A stretch of 26,726 nt of DNA from positions 1-26,726 of the forward strand of contig DASSHA010000170.1 in the NCBI GenBank assembly GCA_035693145.1. The letters are read 5' to 3'. The stretch's first letter is position 1. Every line of letters begins with the position of its first letter. This DNA comes from DASSHA01 sp035693145. GTDB taxonomy: Bacteria; Chloroflexota; Limnocylindria; Limnocylindrales; CSP1-4. The position numbers and the translations under genes were made by a program. Below are positions 1 to 8,768 of this stretch, one piece after another. Under the pieces are notes generated by a model. That model saw nothing but the letters and a program-made list of their open reading frames with translations, did not search any database and was not told the origin of the DNA.

Positions 1-450
1 CCCGACGACCGGCCGGACGATCCCCGGCAGGTCGAGCCCGGCCAGGCCCGCCTGGCCTCCGGCGACGAGCCCGTCGATGTAGCGACGCACGTCCGGGGCG
101 AGATCCAATCCGCGGTAGAAGTCCTCCATCGCTCGCCTCGCATCGCCTGCGATCGTCGGCAGGTCTTCGACGAATGCCTCGAGCTGGCGGACGAGCGGCG
201 ATAGGGCGAACGTCGCGACGGCGACGACGACGGCGATGACGATCGCGAACGTCACGAGCACCGCGAGCCAGCGCGGGAGCCCGCGCGCGGCGAGTCGCTC
301 GACGAGCGGTCCGAGGAGGAAGACCAGGACGATCCCGAGGACGAACGGGCGCACGGCATCGAACGCGAGGAGGAGGACGGCGACGACGAGCACGGCCGTC
401 GCCGCGACCAGCGCCGCCCGCGCGGAGACGCGGGACAGGGCGCCATTCAC
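1..450 (-). CDS. AI-2E/PerM-family membrane transporter, N-terminal part
   Basis: The minus-strand frame from a GTG at 450 stays open for 150 codons to the window edge, so only the N-terminus is present. The protein opens with a short polar stretch (VNGALSRVSARAAL), then strongly hydrophobic segments around residues 11-45 and 62-85. Between them lies a short cytoplasmic loop (VERLAARGLPRW), and after them an amphipathic stretch (SPLVRQLEAFVEDLP). This hydrophobic pair plus basic loop and following helix is the usual start of the AI-2E exporter/PerM family (PF01594). Members are polytopic inner-membrane proteins of about 350 residues, so roughly 200 residues are missing. The GTG start shares 4 bp (GTGA) with the murC stop, which suggests translational coupling at the end of the operon. 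Substrate cannot be told from sequence. The family call is fairly firm, the function is open. Confidence 0.75.
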   Translation of the reverse strand, partial: MNGALSRVSARAALVAATAVLVVAVLLLAFDAVRPFVLGIVLVFLLGPLVERLAARGLPRWLAVLVTFAIVIAVVVAVATFALSPLVRQLEAFVEDLPTIAGDARRAMEDFYRGLDLAPDVRRYIDGLVAGGQAGLAGLDLPGIVRPVVG

Positions 451-2060
451 GCCGTCGGGATCTCCCCGCGAAGGCGCTCGACCAGCTGCTCCGCCGTGAC
501 GTAGGACCGGCCACCACCCATGACGAGGACGACGTCGCCTGGCTCGACGAGCGTCGCGAGGGTCGCCGCGGAGGCCTCCGCTGAGCCGGTCGCGAGGGCG
601 GGCGTCCCACGGGCGTCGACAGCGCGCGCGAGGTCCGCCGCCGAGACGATGGTGGTGTCCGGGTCGCGGACCGCCCAGATGTCGACGATCGCCGCGCGTT
701 CAGCCGTCGCGAGGACGTCCGCGAATGCGTCGAGCATGGCGGCCGTCCGGTGGAACGTCAGCGGCTCGTAGACGGCCCACAGCCGGCGGCCGGGATAGCG
801 CTGACGGACGGCCTCGAACGTCGCCCGGATCGCCGTCGGGTGGTGGCCGTAGTCGTCGAGCACGACCACTCCGCCGACGTCGCCCTTGAGCTCGAGCCGG
901 CGGCCCACGCCGCCGAACGCACCGAACGCCGGAAGGAGCGCCGCCGGATCGGCGCCGCAGGCAAGGGCGGCCGCGAGCGCCAGGAGCCCATCGAGGAGCA
1001 TGTGCCGACCCGCCAGCGGCGTGGCCACGAGTGCCGGCGCGGGGCTGCCGCCGATGCCCGGGCCCAGGATCTCGGCCGCGGCGCCGGCAGCGTCGAGGCT
1101 GACGACGCGGCCGACGAGCGCGGTCGAGCCCGGCACGCGGCCGAACCGCTCGACGAGGCGCCGTCGGTGCGCGGTCAGGTCGGCCGACGAGTCGTCGAGG
1201 AGATCGACGAGGACGCGACGACCGGCCCAATCCTCGAGTGTCTCGAGCAGCTCGACGACGCCCTCGTCGCCGACGTTCGCGACGAGCACCGGCCGTTCCG
1301 CGGACGCCGGGGCGACGCCGCCCGAGGCGATGAACCGGCGGACCCAGCCCGCGAGCGTCGCGACGACATCCGACCGGTCCGCGAACACGTCCGGGTGGTC
1401 CCATTCGGCGCTGACGACGACGCCCAGCCAGGCGCGGTACGGGTCGAAGTTGCCCGCGTACTCGTCCGCCTCGACCACGAACTCGGGACCCTCGCCGATC
1501 CGCGTCGTGGACGAGAGCAGGCCGCCGGCGAGCGACATCGGCAGCAGCGCGCCGACGAACGCCGACGGGTCCCGGCCGGCAGCGGCGAGCAGGTGGACGA
1601 GCCAGCCCGTCGTCGTCGACTTCCCGTGCGTGCCGGTGATCCCGACGAGCCGCTGGCCGTTGGTCGCCGCTGCATCGGCGATCACCTGCTGGACGCTCTC
1701 TGCGACGATCCCGGCGTCCCGTGCGGCGGTCAGCTCGGGGTGGTCCGGGCGGACGGAGGTGAGGGCCTTCGTCACCGCGACGCGGTCGACGAGCGGGCGG
1801 CCGTTGGACCCGACGACATGCGCCGCGTCATGCTGCCAATCGATCGCGATCCCGGCGGCGGTGGCAGGCTGCGTGTACTGACTCGGGCCGCCCGTGTCGC
1901 AGCCGGTCACGATGGCGCCGGCAGCCGCAGCGGAGAGCGCCGCGCCGGCGGAGGCCGACCCGCCGATCCCGACGACGTGGATCCGCTCGCCCGCGGCGAT
2001 CGGGCGTGAGTCGCGAACCGGCTCGAGCCCGGCCGCGATCTCCTCGAATGTGCGCGTCAC
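447..2060 (-). CDS. murC: UDP-N-acetylmuramate--L-alanine ligase (MurC-like Mur ligase)
   Basis: This 537-residue Mur ligase should add the first amino acid (L-Ala) to UDP-MurNAc in cytoplasmic peptidoglycan precursor synthesis. It has an N-terminal Rossmann motif (VVGIGGSASAG, near residue 30), the ATP loop GTHGKSTTT (near 140), an EADE motif, the family signature FGGVGRRLE, and DDYGHHPTAI, which is typical of MurC. The GTG start at 2060 is chosen because it overlaps the cinA stop by 4 bp (GTGA) and begins just before the first conserved region. The open frame further upstream only reads cinA out of frame. It is longer than usual MurC (about 460), through insertions in the central domain. 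The N-terminal glycine motif lacks the common GxGMS form, and EADEYAGNFDPY partly resembles Mpl (UDP-MurNAc:tripeptide ligase), so Mpl or another Mur-family substrate is the main alternative. Confidence 0.75.
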   Translation of the reverse strand: MTRTFEEIAAGLEPVRDSRPIAAGERIHVVGIGGSASAGAALSAAAAGAIVTGCDTGGPSQYTQPATAAGIAIDWQHDAAHVVGSNGRPLVDRVAVTKALTSVRPDHPELTAARDAGIVAESVQQVIADAAATNGQRLVGITGTHGKSTTTGWLVHLLAAAGRDPSAFVGALLPMSLAGGLLSSTTRIGEGPEFVVEADEYAGNFDPYRAWLGVVVSAEWDHPDVFADRSDVVATLAGWVRRFIASGGVAPASAERPVLVANVGDEGVVELLETLEDWAGRRVLVDLLDDSSADLTAHRRRLVERFGRVPGSTALVGRVVSLDAAGAAAEILGPGIGGSPAPALVATPLAGRHMLLDGLLALAAALACGADPAALLPAFGAFGGVGRRLELKGDVGGVVVLDDYGHHPTAIRATFEAVRQRYPGRRLWAVYEPLTFHRTAAMLDAFADVLATAERAAIVDIWAVRDPDTTIVSAADLARAVDARGTPALATGSAEASAATLATLVEPGDVVLVMGGGRSYVTAEQLVERLRGEIPTA

Positions 2061-2557
2061 GTCGCGTCGGCCGAGGCGGCGACGAGGAGCATCTCGAGCG
2101 CGACCAGGGCGCTCGACCGGATGTTCGTCGAGCGATCGCCGGTCCAGAGGCTCCGGCGGACCTGGATGCCGCCCGCGGACGCCGTGCCGACGTACGTCAG
2201 CCCGACCGGCTTCTCGGGCGATCCGCCCGACGGCCCGGCGATGCCGGTCACCCCGACGGCGAGGTCGGCCCCGAACCGGTCGCGAGCGCCGGCAGCCATC
2301 GCGCGAGCCGTCTGCGCGCTCACCGCCCCGTGCGTGCCGAGGACGCCTTCGGGCACGTCGAGGAGCGCCTGCTTCGCTCCGTTCTCGTAGGCGACGATGC
2401 TGCCGCGGAAGTAGCCCGACGACCCGGCGACGGACGTGATCGCGTGGGCAACGAGCCCCCCGGTGCACGATTCGGCCGTGGCAACCGTCAATCCCACGGC
2501 CAGGCAGCGTGCCTGGAGCCGCTCCGCGAGGCCGAGCAGCTCCTCGTCGACCGCCAC
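2057..2557 (-). CDS. CinA C-terminal domain protein (nicotinamide-nucleotide amidohydrolase type)
   Basis: This 166-residue protein consists of the CinA C-terminal domain alone (PF02464; PncC in E. coli). The family deamidates nicotinamide mononucleotide to nicotinate mononucleotide in NAD salvage. Visible signatures are TVATAESCTGGLVAHAIT near residue 25, GSSGYFRGSIVAYENGAK near 45, GAVSAQTARAMA near 78, and VGVTGIAGPSGGSPEKPVG near 102-120. The N-terminal MoaB-like domain of full-length CinA is absent, as in E. coli PncC/YgaD. The start is a GTG 10 bases after the rodZ stop, with no clear Shine-Dalgarno sequence, so it may depend on ribosomes finishing rodZ. The stop overlaps the murC GTG. 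A cinA homologue near rodZ also occurs in Bacillus (ymfM-pgsA-cinA order), which supports the assignment. Confidence 0.85.
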   Translation of the reverse strand: MAVDEELLGLAERLQARCLAVGLTVATAESCTGGLVAHAITSVAGSSGYFRGSIVAYENGAKQALLDVPEGVLGTHGAVSAQTARAMAAGARDRFGADLAVGVTGIAGPSGGSPEKPVGLTYVGTASAGGIQVRRSLWTGDRSTNIRSSALVALEMLLVAASADAT

Positions 2558-2567
2558 GCGACCGCGC

Positions 2568-3989
2568 TCAGCGACGGTCGGTGCGCTGCGGGGCCGCGGG
2601 CGGCTGGAAGAGCCACGTCCCCGGGTTCGGGTCCGTCGACAGCCGGCCGAGCGACACCCCGTTGATCGTGAAGTACGTCACGCTCGCCTTGCCCGTCCGG
2701 ACCTCGATCGAGGTCCGCCCGGTGAGCGTGAGCGCGCGGCCGTCGGCGAAGGTCCGGCCAGCGGCACCGGTCGCGTCCGCGACCTGGCCATCGATCCAGG
2801 CCTTGATCCACGCCGACCCGCCCTGGATGGTGACGACGGCGTTCACGCCCTGGTAGCTGACCGAGACGTTGCGGGTGATCGCGACCGTCTTGTCGTCGGC
2901 TGACGCGGCGGTGATCGTGATCGACCAGCGACCCGCGGTCAGCTCGATCGGGAGGCTGAACGATCCGTCGTCGTCCGGCGCGACGGTCTGGGCAGGCGGC
3001 GGCTTCGGGCCCGGGCTCGCCGGCGGCGACGACGTTCTCGGACTCGACTTCGGGGCTTTCGACGCGTTCGGGCTCGTCGACGGCGTCGGCGACGCAGCCG
3101 GAGGCAGACCCGTGCCGGCCCAGACGGCACTGACCGTCACGGTCTTCGCGTTGCTCGTCTTGCCCTCGACCGGGATCGCGCCGTTGGCGTAGGTCGCGCC
3201 GTCGGCGGGCTGGTCGACGGTCAACGTCGGTGCCTGCGCCGCCAGGAACGGGACGTTGATGACGATCGCGACAGACTGCTCGGATGTCTTGAGCGTGTCC
3301 GGGTCCTTTGCGCTCACCTCGAACGTGTTCCGGCCGCGTCGGACGTCGACGGTGTACGTCCATGCGCCGGTCGAATCGGCCGTCGTCCGGTATGGCTCGT
3401 CGCGTCCGGCGGCTTTGATCTCGATCGTCGCCCCCGGCGCCGTCGTCCCCCGCACGGTGTACTGGGTCTCGGACTCGTCGAGATCGAAGACCGCCCGCGG
3501 CGGATCGCTCACCGCGATCGTCGGCGGGCGGGCGAAGCGAAGCAGCTGGATGCCGAGGTAGGCACCGAACGCCAGCACCCCGACGGTCAGCAGCGCGGCG
3601 ACGAGGATCCCGGGGCTGAAGGTGAGGCCCTGGCGCGGCGTCGTCAGCGGCCGCGGCACCGTGATGGCCGGCACGGCGAGCGCGGCGTCTCCGCGCTCGC
3701 GGTGCCACTGCCGAAGGATCTCGTCCGGATCGAGGCCGAGATAGAGGGCGTAGTTCCGGAGGAACCCTCGGGTGTAGACGACGCCCGGCAGCTCCCGGTA
3801 CTCGCCGTGCTCCAGCGCAGACAGGTAGCGTGTCCGGATCTTCGTGTCGCGCTCGGCGCGGAAGAGGTCGACGCCCTTCCGTTCGCGCGCGGCGAGGAGC
3901 CGCTCGGGCAGGCTGGGCCCGGGCTCCTCGTGGATCCGTGCGTCAGGTGCGTCCCTCGTCACCCGCCGCGCCTGGTCGTGTGTCGTCAT
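2568..3989 (-). CDS. rodZ: RodZ-like cytoskeletal/cell-shape membrane protein
   Basis: This 473-residue single-pass membrane protein has RodZ architecture. An N-terminal HTH_25 domain (about residues 30-105, with YLSALEHGEYRELPG and YTRGFLRNYALYLGLDPDEIL) would bind MreB. A transmembrane helix follows near 125-150 (PGILVAALLTVGVLAFGAYL), then an outside region. That region contains two Ig-like beta-sandwich stretches (around PPTIAVSDPP and APTLTVDQPADG), a Ser/Pro/Ala/Lys-rich linker, and a C-terminal DUF4115/RodZ_C-like domain ending TYFTINGVSLGRL. E. coli RodZ is 337 residues; the extra length is the Ig-like repeats and linker. The ATG at 3989 overlaps the ftsK stop (ATGA), which fixes the start although the frame stays open upstream. 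Role in rod shape is inferred from the family. No mreB is in the window. Confidence 0.85.
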   Translation of the reverse strand: MTTHDQARRVTRDAPDARIHEEPGPSLPERLLAARERKGVDLFRAERDTKIRTRYLSALEHGEYRELPGVVYTRGFLRNYALYLGLDPDEILRQWHRERGDAALAVPAITVPRPLTTPRQGLTFSPGILVAALLTVGVLAFGAYLGIQLLRFARPPTIAVSDPPRAVFDLDESETQYTVRGTTAPGATIEIKAAGRDEPYRTTADSTGAWTYTVDVRRGRNTFEVSAKDPDTLKTSEQSVAIVINVPFLAAQAPTLTVDQPADGATYANGAIPVEGKTSNAKTVTVSAVWAGTGLPPAASPTPSTSPNASKAPKSSPRTSSPPASPGPKPPPAQTVAPDDDGSFSLPIELTAGRWSITITAASADDKTVAITRNVSVSYQGVNAVVTIQGGSAWIKAWIDGQVADATGAAGRTFADGRALTLTGRTSIEVRTGKASVTYFTINGVSLGRLSTDPNPGTWLFQPPAAPQRTDRR

Positions 3990-6457
3990 CCCTCGTCGTC
4001 GAGGTCCGCGCCGTCCCCTGTTGCGCCTCCGGCGGGACCTTCGCGCCGGAGGACCGGGCGGGCGTTCGATCCGTCGAAGGCGCCGATGTAGCCCCTCGCC
4101 TCGAGCTGATCGATGATTCGCGCCGCGCGTGCGTAGCCGATCTTGAGACGCCGCTGGAGCAGCGACGCCGAGGCTCGATCGTACTCTCGAATGACGTCGA
4201 CGGCGTCGGGCAGGAGTCGGTCCGCCTCCTCGTCGGCGAGGTCGTCGACGGACCCCGCACCGTCCTCGTCGGTCTCGATGATGCCGAGGTCGTAGTGCTC
4301 CTTCCACGAGTGCCAGTACTCGGTCACCCGGCCGATCTCCTTGTCCGACACGAAGACGCCCTGGAGGCGAATCGGACGCGGCATGTCGGCGGGCTGGAAG
4401 AGCATGTCACCGCGCCCGATCAGGTCCTCCGCACCGGGGGCGTCGAGGATCGTGCGTGAATCGATCTGGGAGGCCATGGCGAACGCGATCCGGCTCGGGA
4501 AGTTCGCCTTGATGAGGCCGGTGACGACGTTGACCGACGGCCGCTGCGTGGCAAGCACGAGGTGGATCCCGGTCGCCCGGGCCTTCTGGGCAAGCCGGAC
4601 GATGGGGTCCTCGACGTTCTTGCCCTCGCGCATCATGAGGTCGGCGAGCTCGTCGACGACGACGACGAGATACGGGAGCCGATCGTTCGGGTCCGCCCGC
4701 GTCTCGTTGTAGCCGGCGATGTTCCGGGCGCCCGCACCGGCGAACTGCCGGTAGCGGTGCTCCATCTGGTTGACCGTCCACTTGAGCGCGGCCTTCGCCT
4801 TCTCGGGTTCGGTGATGACCGGGACGAGGAGGTGCGGCAGCCCGTTGTAGCTGGCGAGCTCGACGCGCTTGAGGTCCATGAGGATCATCCGGACCTCGTC
4901 AGGCGTCGCGTTCATGAGCAGGCTCGTGATGAGCGCGTTCACCATGACGCTCTTGCCGGACCCGGTTGCGCCCGCGATGAGCAGGTGCGGCATCTTCGAG
5001 AGGTCGGCGGCCCGGGCGTGGCCGGCCACGTCGCGACCGAGCGCGAACGTCAGCTTCGAACCCGAGGCCGCGAAGTCCACCTCCTCGAGGATCCTCCGCA
5101 GGGCGACGACGTTGAAGTCGATGTTCGGGATCTCGAGCCCGACGACGCTCTTGCCCGGGATCGGCGCCTCGATCCGGATCGTCCGTGCCGCGAGGGCCAT
5201 CGACAGGTCGTCCGCGAGGGCCTCGATCCGGCTCACCTTGACCGACGGGTCGGGCTCGACCTCGTATTGCGTGACGACCGGCCCGGCATTCCACCGGATG
5301 ACCCGGGCAGGGATGTTGAACCCGGCGAGCTTGGCCTCGATGATCGCGGCGTTCCGGGCGTGGTCCATCCCGGCACCGCCGGCGCGGGCGGCGACGTCGT
5401 CGAGGAGCGTCACCGGCGGCGCCGCGTACGACGGCTCACCGGCGCTCGGGTCCGCATCGCCCGCGTCGAGCACGCCCTCCGGCTGGCGGACCGGGCGCCG
5501 GTCGACGAGGTCCAGCGGGAAGGAGCCGGTTGCGCCGAGGCCCGACACGCCAGGGGCGGCGATGACACCGGGAACGCCGGGGCCGGCGATCCCCGGGCCG
5601 CCTGCGCCGAGGCCCTCCGCCGGCCGGGCGAGCGGGGCGAACGTCGCTGACACCGGCATCGTCGCCGGCTCGGCCGTCGGGACCTGTGGCCGCCCTTCAT
5701 TCCCCCAGGCGCCCGTCTGGCCCGGCGACGCCGAGCGCGACACGCGTTCGGTGCCGGCCAGCGGTCGACCCGCCGTCCGTGCCTCGGCCGAACCGTCGCG
5801 CCCGCGCCCCTTGTCGAGCGTGCCGGCTGCCGTCCCGGCGACGGGCCGGGGCGCCGACAGGACGCTCGCGACGCCGCGCGCCCCCCGGCCGATCGGCGCG
5901 ACGAGCCCGTGGAGCGTCGTGTCGAGCATGACGAGCAGGCCGCCGACGGCGACGGCGAGGAGGACGATGAAGGCGCCCGGTGGCGACAGCAGCCGCGAGA
6001 GGACGCCCGCGAGAAAGCCGCCGATGTACCCGCCGCTCAGGTCGAGGCCCGGCCGGGTGGGGCTCGGCAGCATGAGCAGCTCGAGGATGCCGAGCATCGC
6101 CGTGAAGGCGAGGGCCGCGCCGACGAGCGTCAGCTGCCAGCCGCCGCCGGCGCTCCGCGCGCGCTCCACGTACACCCCGGCGGCCAGGAGCACGAACGGG
6201 AGGATCCAGCGGCCGGCGCCGAAGAACGGGGCGAACGCGTTGCGCCACCACTCGGTCAGGGTGCCCTCGCCCGGTAGCGCGAGCGCGATGAGCGTCACGG
6301 CACCGATCGCGAGGAGGGCGACGCCGACGATCGAGCGGGCGACCTCCGGGCTGACGCGCCAGCCTGGGCCGAGGGTCGGCATCGAGACCGCGCCCTTGCG
6401 GCGTCGGGTCCGTGGAACGGACGACCGCCGGGTCGCCGTCCTGCGCCGCGTTGCCAC
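3986..6457 (-). CDS. ftsK: FtsK/SpoIIIE-family DNA translocase
   Basis: This 823-residue septal DNA pump would clear chromosome DNA from the closing division septum. The N-terminus is very basic, followed by four to five hydrophobic segments (about residues 38-200: SIVGVALLAIGAVTLIALA, ILPFVLLAAGVYV, GAALAFTAMLGILELLML, FIVLLAVAVGGLLVML). A Gly/Pro/Ala-rich linker runs to about 340. The motor follows with Walker A GATGSGKS near 496 and Walker B VVVVDELADLMM near 597, plus the conserved LATQRPSVNVVTGLIKANFP. A C-terminal winged-helix gamma domain (SLLQRRLKIGYARAARIIDQL, about 745-790) normally reads polar KOPS/SRS sequences. The start is GTG, 2 bases after the RNase J stop, with GAGG about 7 bases ahead. 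The stop overlaps rodZ by 4 bp. Length and domain order are normal for the family. Confidence 0.95.
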   Translation of the reverse strand: MATRRRTATRRSSVPRTRRRKGAVSMPTLGPGWRVSPEVARSIVGVALLAIGAVTLIALALPGEGTLTEWWRNAFAPFFGAGRWILPFVLLAAGVYVERARSAGGGWQLTLVGAALAFTAMLGILELLMLPSPTRPGLDLSGGYIGGFLAGVLSRLLSPPGAFIVLLAVAVGGLLVMLDTTLHGLVAPIGRGARGVASVLSAPRPVAGTAAGTLDKGRGRDGSAEARTAGRPLAGTERVSRSASPGQTGAWGNEGRPQVPTAEPATMPVSATFAPLARPAEGLGAGGPGIAGPGVPGVIAAPGVSGLGATGSFPLDLVDRRPVRQPEGVLDAGDADPSAGEPSYAAPPVTLLDDVAARAGGAGMDHARNAAIIEAKLAGFNIPARVIRWNAGPVVTQYEVEPDPSVKVSRIEALADDLSMALAARTIRIEAPIPGKSVVGLEIPNIDFNVVALRRILEEVDFAASGSKLTFALGRDVAGHARAADLSKMPHLLIAGATGSGKSVMVNALITSLLMNATPDEVRMILMDLKRVELASYNGLPHLLVPVITEPEKAKAALKWTVNQMEHRYRQFAGAGARNIAGYNETRADPNDRLPYLVVVVDELADLMMREGKNVEDPIVRLAQKARATGIHLVLATQRPSVNVVTGLIKANFPSRIAFAMASQIDSRTILDAPGAEDLIGRGDMLFQPADMPRPIRLQGVFVSDKEIGRVTEYWHSWKEHYDLGIIETDEDGAGSVDDLADEEADRLLPDAVDVIREYDRASASLLQRRLKIGYARAARIIDQLEARGYIGAFDGSNARPVLRREGPAGGATGDGADLDDEG

Positions 6458-6459
6458 GC

Positions 6460-8121
6460 TCAGACCTCGACGACGACCGGGAAGACCATCGGTCGTCGCT
6501 TCGTCTGCTCGTAGAGGAACCGGCTCATGCTGTCCTTGATCTGGCTCTTGAGCAGTGCGATCTCGCTGATGTGGTCACCCGGGTTGTCGATGGACTCGAC
6601 GACGCGCCGGATCGCCTCGTCGATGAGCGGATCGGATTCGTTGCCCCGGACGAAGCCGCGGGTGATGATCTCCGGCCGACCGACGACCGCGCCGGTCTGC
6701 TTGTCGACGGAGACGACGACGAGGAACATGCCGTCGTTCGCCAGCGCCCGGCGGTCGCGCAGGACGACGTCACCGACCTCGCCAACCGAAAGGCCGTCGA
6801 CGAACAGGTAGCCCGCAGCGACCGGCTGTCCGCGCCGAGCCGAGCCGTCGGCGAAGATCTCGATCGGCGTCCCGTTCTCGATGATGAACACGTTCTCTGG
6901 CGCGACGCCGGTCTCGACCGCGAGGCGGCCGTGCTGGACCTGCATCCGGAACTCGCCGTGGATCGGGATGAAGTAGCGTGGGCGGGTCAGGTTGAGCATG
7001 AGCTTGAGCTCTTCCTGGCTGGCGTGGCCGGACACATGGGCTCGCCGGATCGTGTGGTAGAAGACGTTCGCGCCGGCCTTGAAGAGGTTGTCGATCGTCC
7101 GCGCGACGTACTCCTCGTTGCCCGGGATCGGGCTGGCGGAGACGATGACGGTGTCGCCGGCCTGGACCTCGACGAAGCGGTGGTCGCCGTTCGCCATGCG
7201 CGCCAGGCCGGACATCGGCTCGCCCTGTGCGCCGGTCGTGGCGATCACGATCCTGTTGTCCGGGACGCTCCCGATCTGGTCCTTGGGCAGGAACTGCGAC
7301 TGCGGGTACTTCAGATAACCGAGATCCGTTGCGATCCGGGTGTTCTGCTCCATCGACCGGCCGATGACGGCGACCCGACGGTCGAACGTCGCCGCGGCAT
7401 CGAAGACCTGCTGGATCCGGGCGATGTTGCTCGCGAACGTCGCGACGATGACGCGTCCGTCGAGCGGCTCCATGATCTCGCGGAACGCCTCGCCGACTGT
7501 TCGCTCGGACGGCGTGTAGCCCGGGTTCTCGGCGCGCGTCGAGTCGGACAGGAGGCAGATCACACCCTCGTGGCCGACGCTCGCGAGGGTCGCGAAGTCC
7601 GACAGCTTTCCGTCGACCGGGGTGTGATCGAACTTGAAGTCACCGGTGTGGACGACGGTGCCGACCGGCGTCCGGATGACGACGCCCATCGCATCCGGGA
7701 TCGAATGGCCGATTCGGAAGCCGCGGACGTTGAATGGGCCGAGGGCGAGCTCCTCACCGGGCTCGAACGATTGGAGCGGGTTGTTGTTGAGGTGGTGCTC
7801 CTTGAACTTGTTGCCCAGCAGCCCGCGCGCGAGGGTCGAGGCGTAGACGGGCACGCCGGGGAACTCGGGCAGGATGTAGGGCAGCCCACCGACGTGGTCC
7901 TCGTGGGCGTGGGTGATGACGAACGCGCGAACGTTCGATCGACGCTCCTTGAGGAACGTGACGTCCGGGACGACGAGGTCGATCCCGAACATCTCCTCGT
8001 CGGGGAACATGAGCCCGCAGTCGACGACGACGATGTCGTCGCCGTACTCGAAGACGTACATGTTCTTGCCGATCTCGCCCACGCCGCCGAGCGGGATGAT
8101 CCGAAGCGGCGTGCCCTCCAT
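6460..8121 (-). CDS. rnj: Ribonuclease J
   Basis: This 553-residue metallo-beta-lactamase/beta-CASP ribonuclease acts in mRNA decay and rRNA/mRNA 5' processing, combining endonuclease and 5'-3' exonuclease activity. The metal site HAHEDH lies at residues 71-76, and further metal and beta-CASP motifs follow (VVHTGDFKFDHTP, SDSTRAENPGYTPSERTVG, HVSGHASQEELKLML, PRYFIPIHGEFRM). The C-terminal RNase J domain with RRRPMVFPVVVEV completes the protein, so it is full length. The start is either the ATG at 8121 or a GTG directly before it at 8124; both overlap the glycosylase stop codon. Bacillus has a similar asd-dap-rnjB-tepA-spoIIIE order, so the position between asd and ftsK is a shared arrangement. 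Only one RNase J is visible here; whether it is J1- or J2-like cannot be said. Confidence 0.95.
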   Translation of the reverse strand: MEGTPLRIIPLGGVGEIGKNMYVFEYGDDIVVVDCGLMFPDEEMFGIDLVVPDVTFLKERRSNVRAFVITHAHEDHVGGLPYILPEFPGVPVYASTLARGLLGNKFKEHHLNNNPLQSFEPGEELALGPFNVRGFRIGHSIPDAMGVVIRTPVGTVVHTGDFKFDHTPVDGKLSDFATLASVGHEGVICLLSDSTRAENPGYTPSERTVGEAFREIMEPLDGRVIVATFASNIARIQQVFDAAATFDRRVAVIGRSMEQNTRIATDLGYLKYPQSQFLPKDQIGSVPDNRIVIATTGAQGEPMSGLARMANGDHRFVEVQAGDTVIVSASPIPGNEEYVARTIDNLFKAGANVFYHTIRRAHVSGHASQEELKLMLNLTRPRYFIPIHGEFRMQVQHGRLAVETGVAPENVFIIENGTPIEIFADGSARRGQPVAAGYLFVDGLSVGEVGDVVLRDRRALANDGMFLVVVSVDKQTGAVVGRPEIITRGFVRGNESDPLIDEAIRRVVESIDNPGDHISEIALLKSQIKDSMSRFLYEQTKRRPMVFPVVVEV

Positions 8122-8768
8122 CACCTCGCAGGCCCGCCGTCGGTCCCGGCGGCGACCTTGGACGACGCGGCGTCGATCCGGCGCCGGCGCTCGTCGACGA
8201 GCGCGGACGGGGCGCGCGACATGTCCTCGAACAAGCGCGGCTCGTTCGTCCGGTCACGGACCGCGTACGCGGGGTGATACATCGCCAACGCGCCTGCCCC
8301 GCTCGGGCCGGCGAGGGCGGCTCGACGGACGGTGCCGTGCGAGGCGCCGATCCGGTCGCCGGGCCGGAACGTGTTCAACGAGTAGCGACCGAGGGTGACG
8401 ACGAGCGCGGGGTCGAGGATGCGCAGCTGGCGCTCGAGGAATCCGGCGCACGCCGCGATCTCGTCGGGTTGCGGGTCCCGGTTTCCGGGTGGCCGGCACT
8501 TGACGACGTTGGTGATGTAGACCTCGTCGCGCCGCCAGCCGACCGATTCGACCAGCCGGGTCAGCAGCCGCCCCGATTCCCCCACGAACGGCCGGCCCTG
8601 GGCGTCTTCATCGCGACCGGGCCCCTCGCCGACGAACACGACCTCCGTGTCCGCGCTCCCCTCCCCCGGGACCGCCGTCCTGCGTTCGGCATGGAGACGG
8701 CAGCCGGTGCACATCCGGATCTCGGCATCGATCGCCTCGAGCGCCGCTCGGCGCTGGGCGTCGGTCAC
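8121..8768 (-). CDS. Family 4 (4Fe-4S) uracil-DNA glycosylase
   Basis: This 215-residue enzyme should remove uracil from DNA at the start of base-excision repair. It shows family 4 UDG features: motif A GEGPGRDED at residues 47-55, FVGESGRLL near 61-69, TNVVKCRPPGNRDPQP near 86-101, and the motif-B-like MYHPAYAVRD with His165. Cys20, Cys23, Cys91 and Cys107 have the spacing of the four ligands of the family's iron-sulfur cluster. The GTG at 8768 is chosen because it overlaps the asd stop by 4 bp and starts the conserved N-terminus directly. The frame is open far upstream only because of high GC. The gene sits between asd and RNase J with no functional link to either that I recognise. A family 5 enzyme is less likely given the GEGPGxxE motif. 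Confidence 0.92.
   Translation of the reverse strand: MTDAQRRAALEAIDAEIRMCTGCRLHAERRTAVPGEGSADTEVVFVGEGPGRDEDAQGRPFVGESGRLLTRLVESVGWRRDEVYITNVVKCRPPGNRDPQPDEIAACAGFLERQLRILDPALVVTLGRYSLNTFRPGDRIGASHGTVRRAALAGPSGAGALAMYHPAYAVRDRTNEPRLFEDMSRAPSALVDERRRRIDAASSKVAAGTDGGPAR

Noticed and set aside
700..2009. Long open frames on the plus strand opposite murC
   Set aside because: They are Arg/Pro/Ala-rich with no motif and lie antisense to a protein with clear Mur ligase motifs; long empty frames are expected at ~70% GC.
4562..6539. Large plus-strand open frames opposite ftsK
   Set aside because: No domain or signal is visible, and the minus strand encodes a complete FtsK; composition artefact.
6412..8277. 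A 600-codon Asp/Glu/Arg-rich plus-strand frame opposite RNase J
   Set aside because: It is the antisense reading of a conserved gene; its acidic and basic runs come from codon complementarity.
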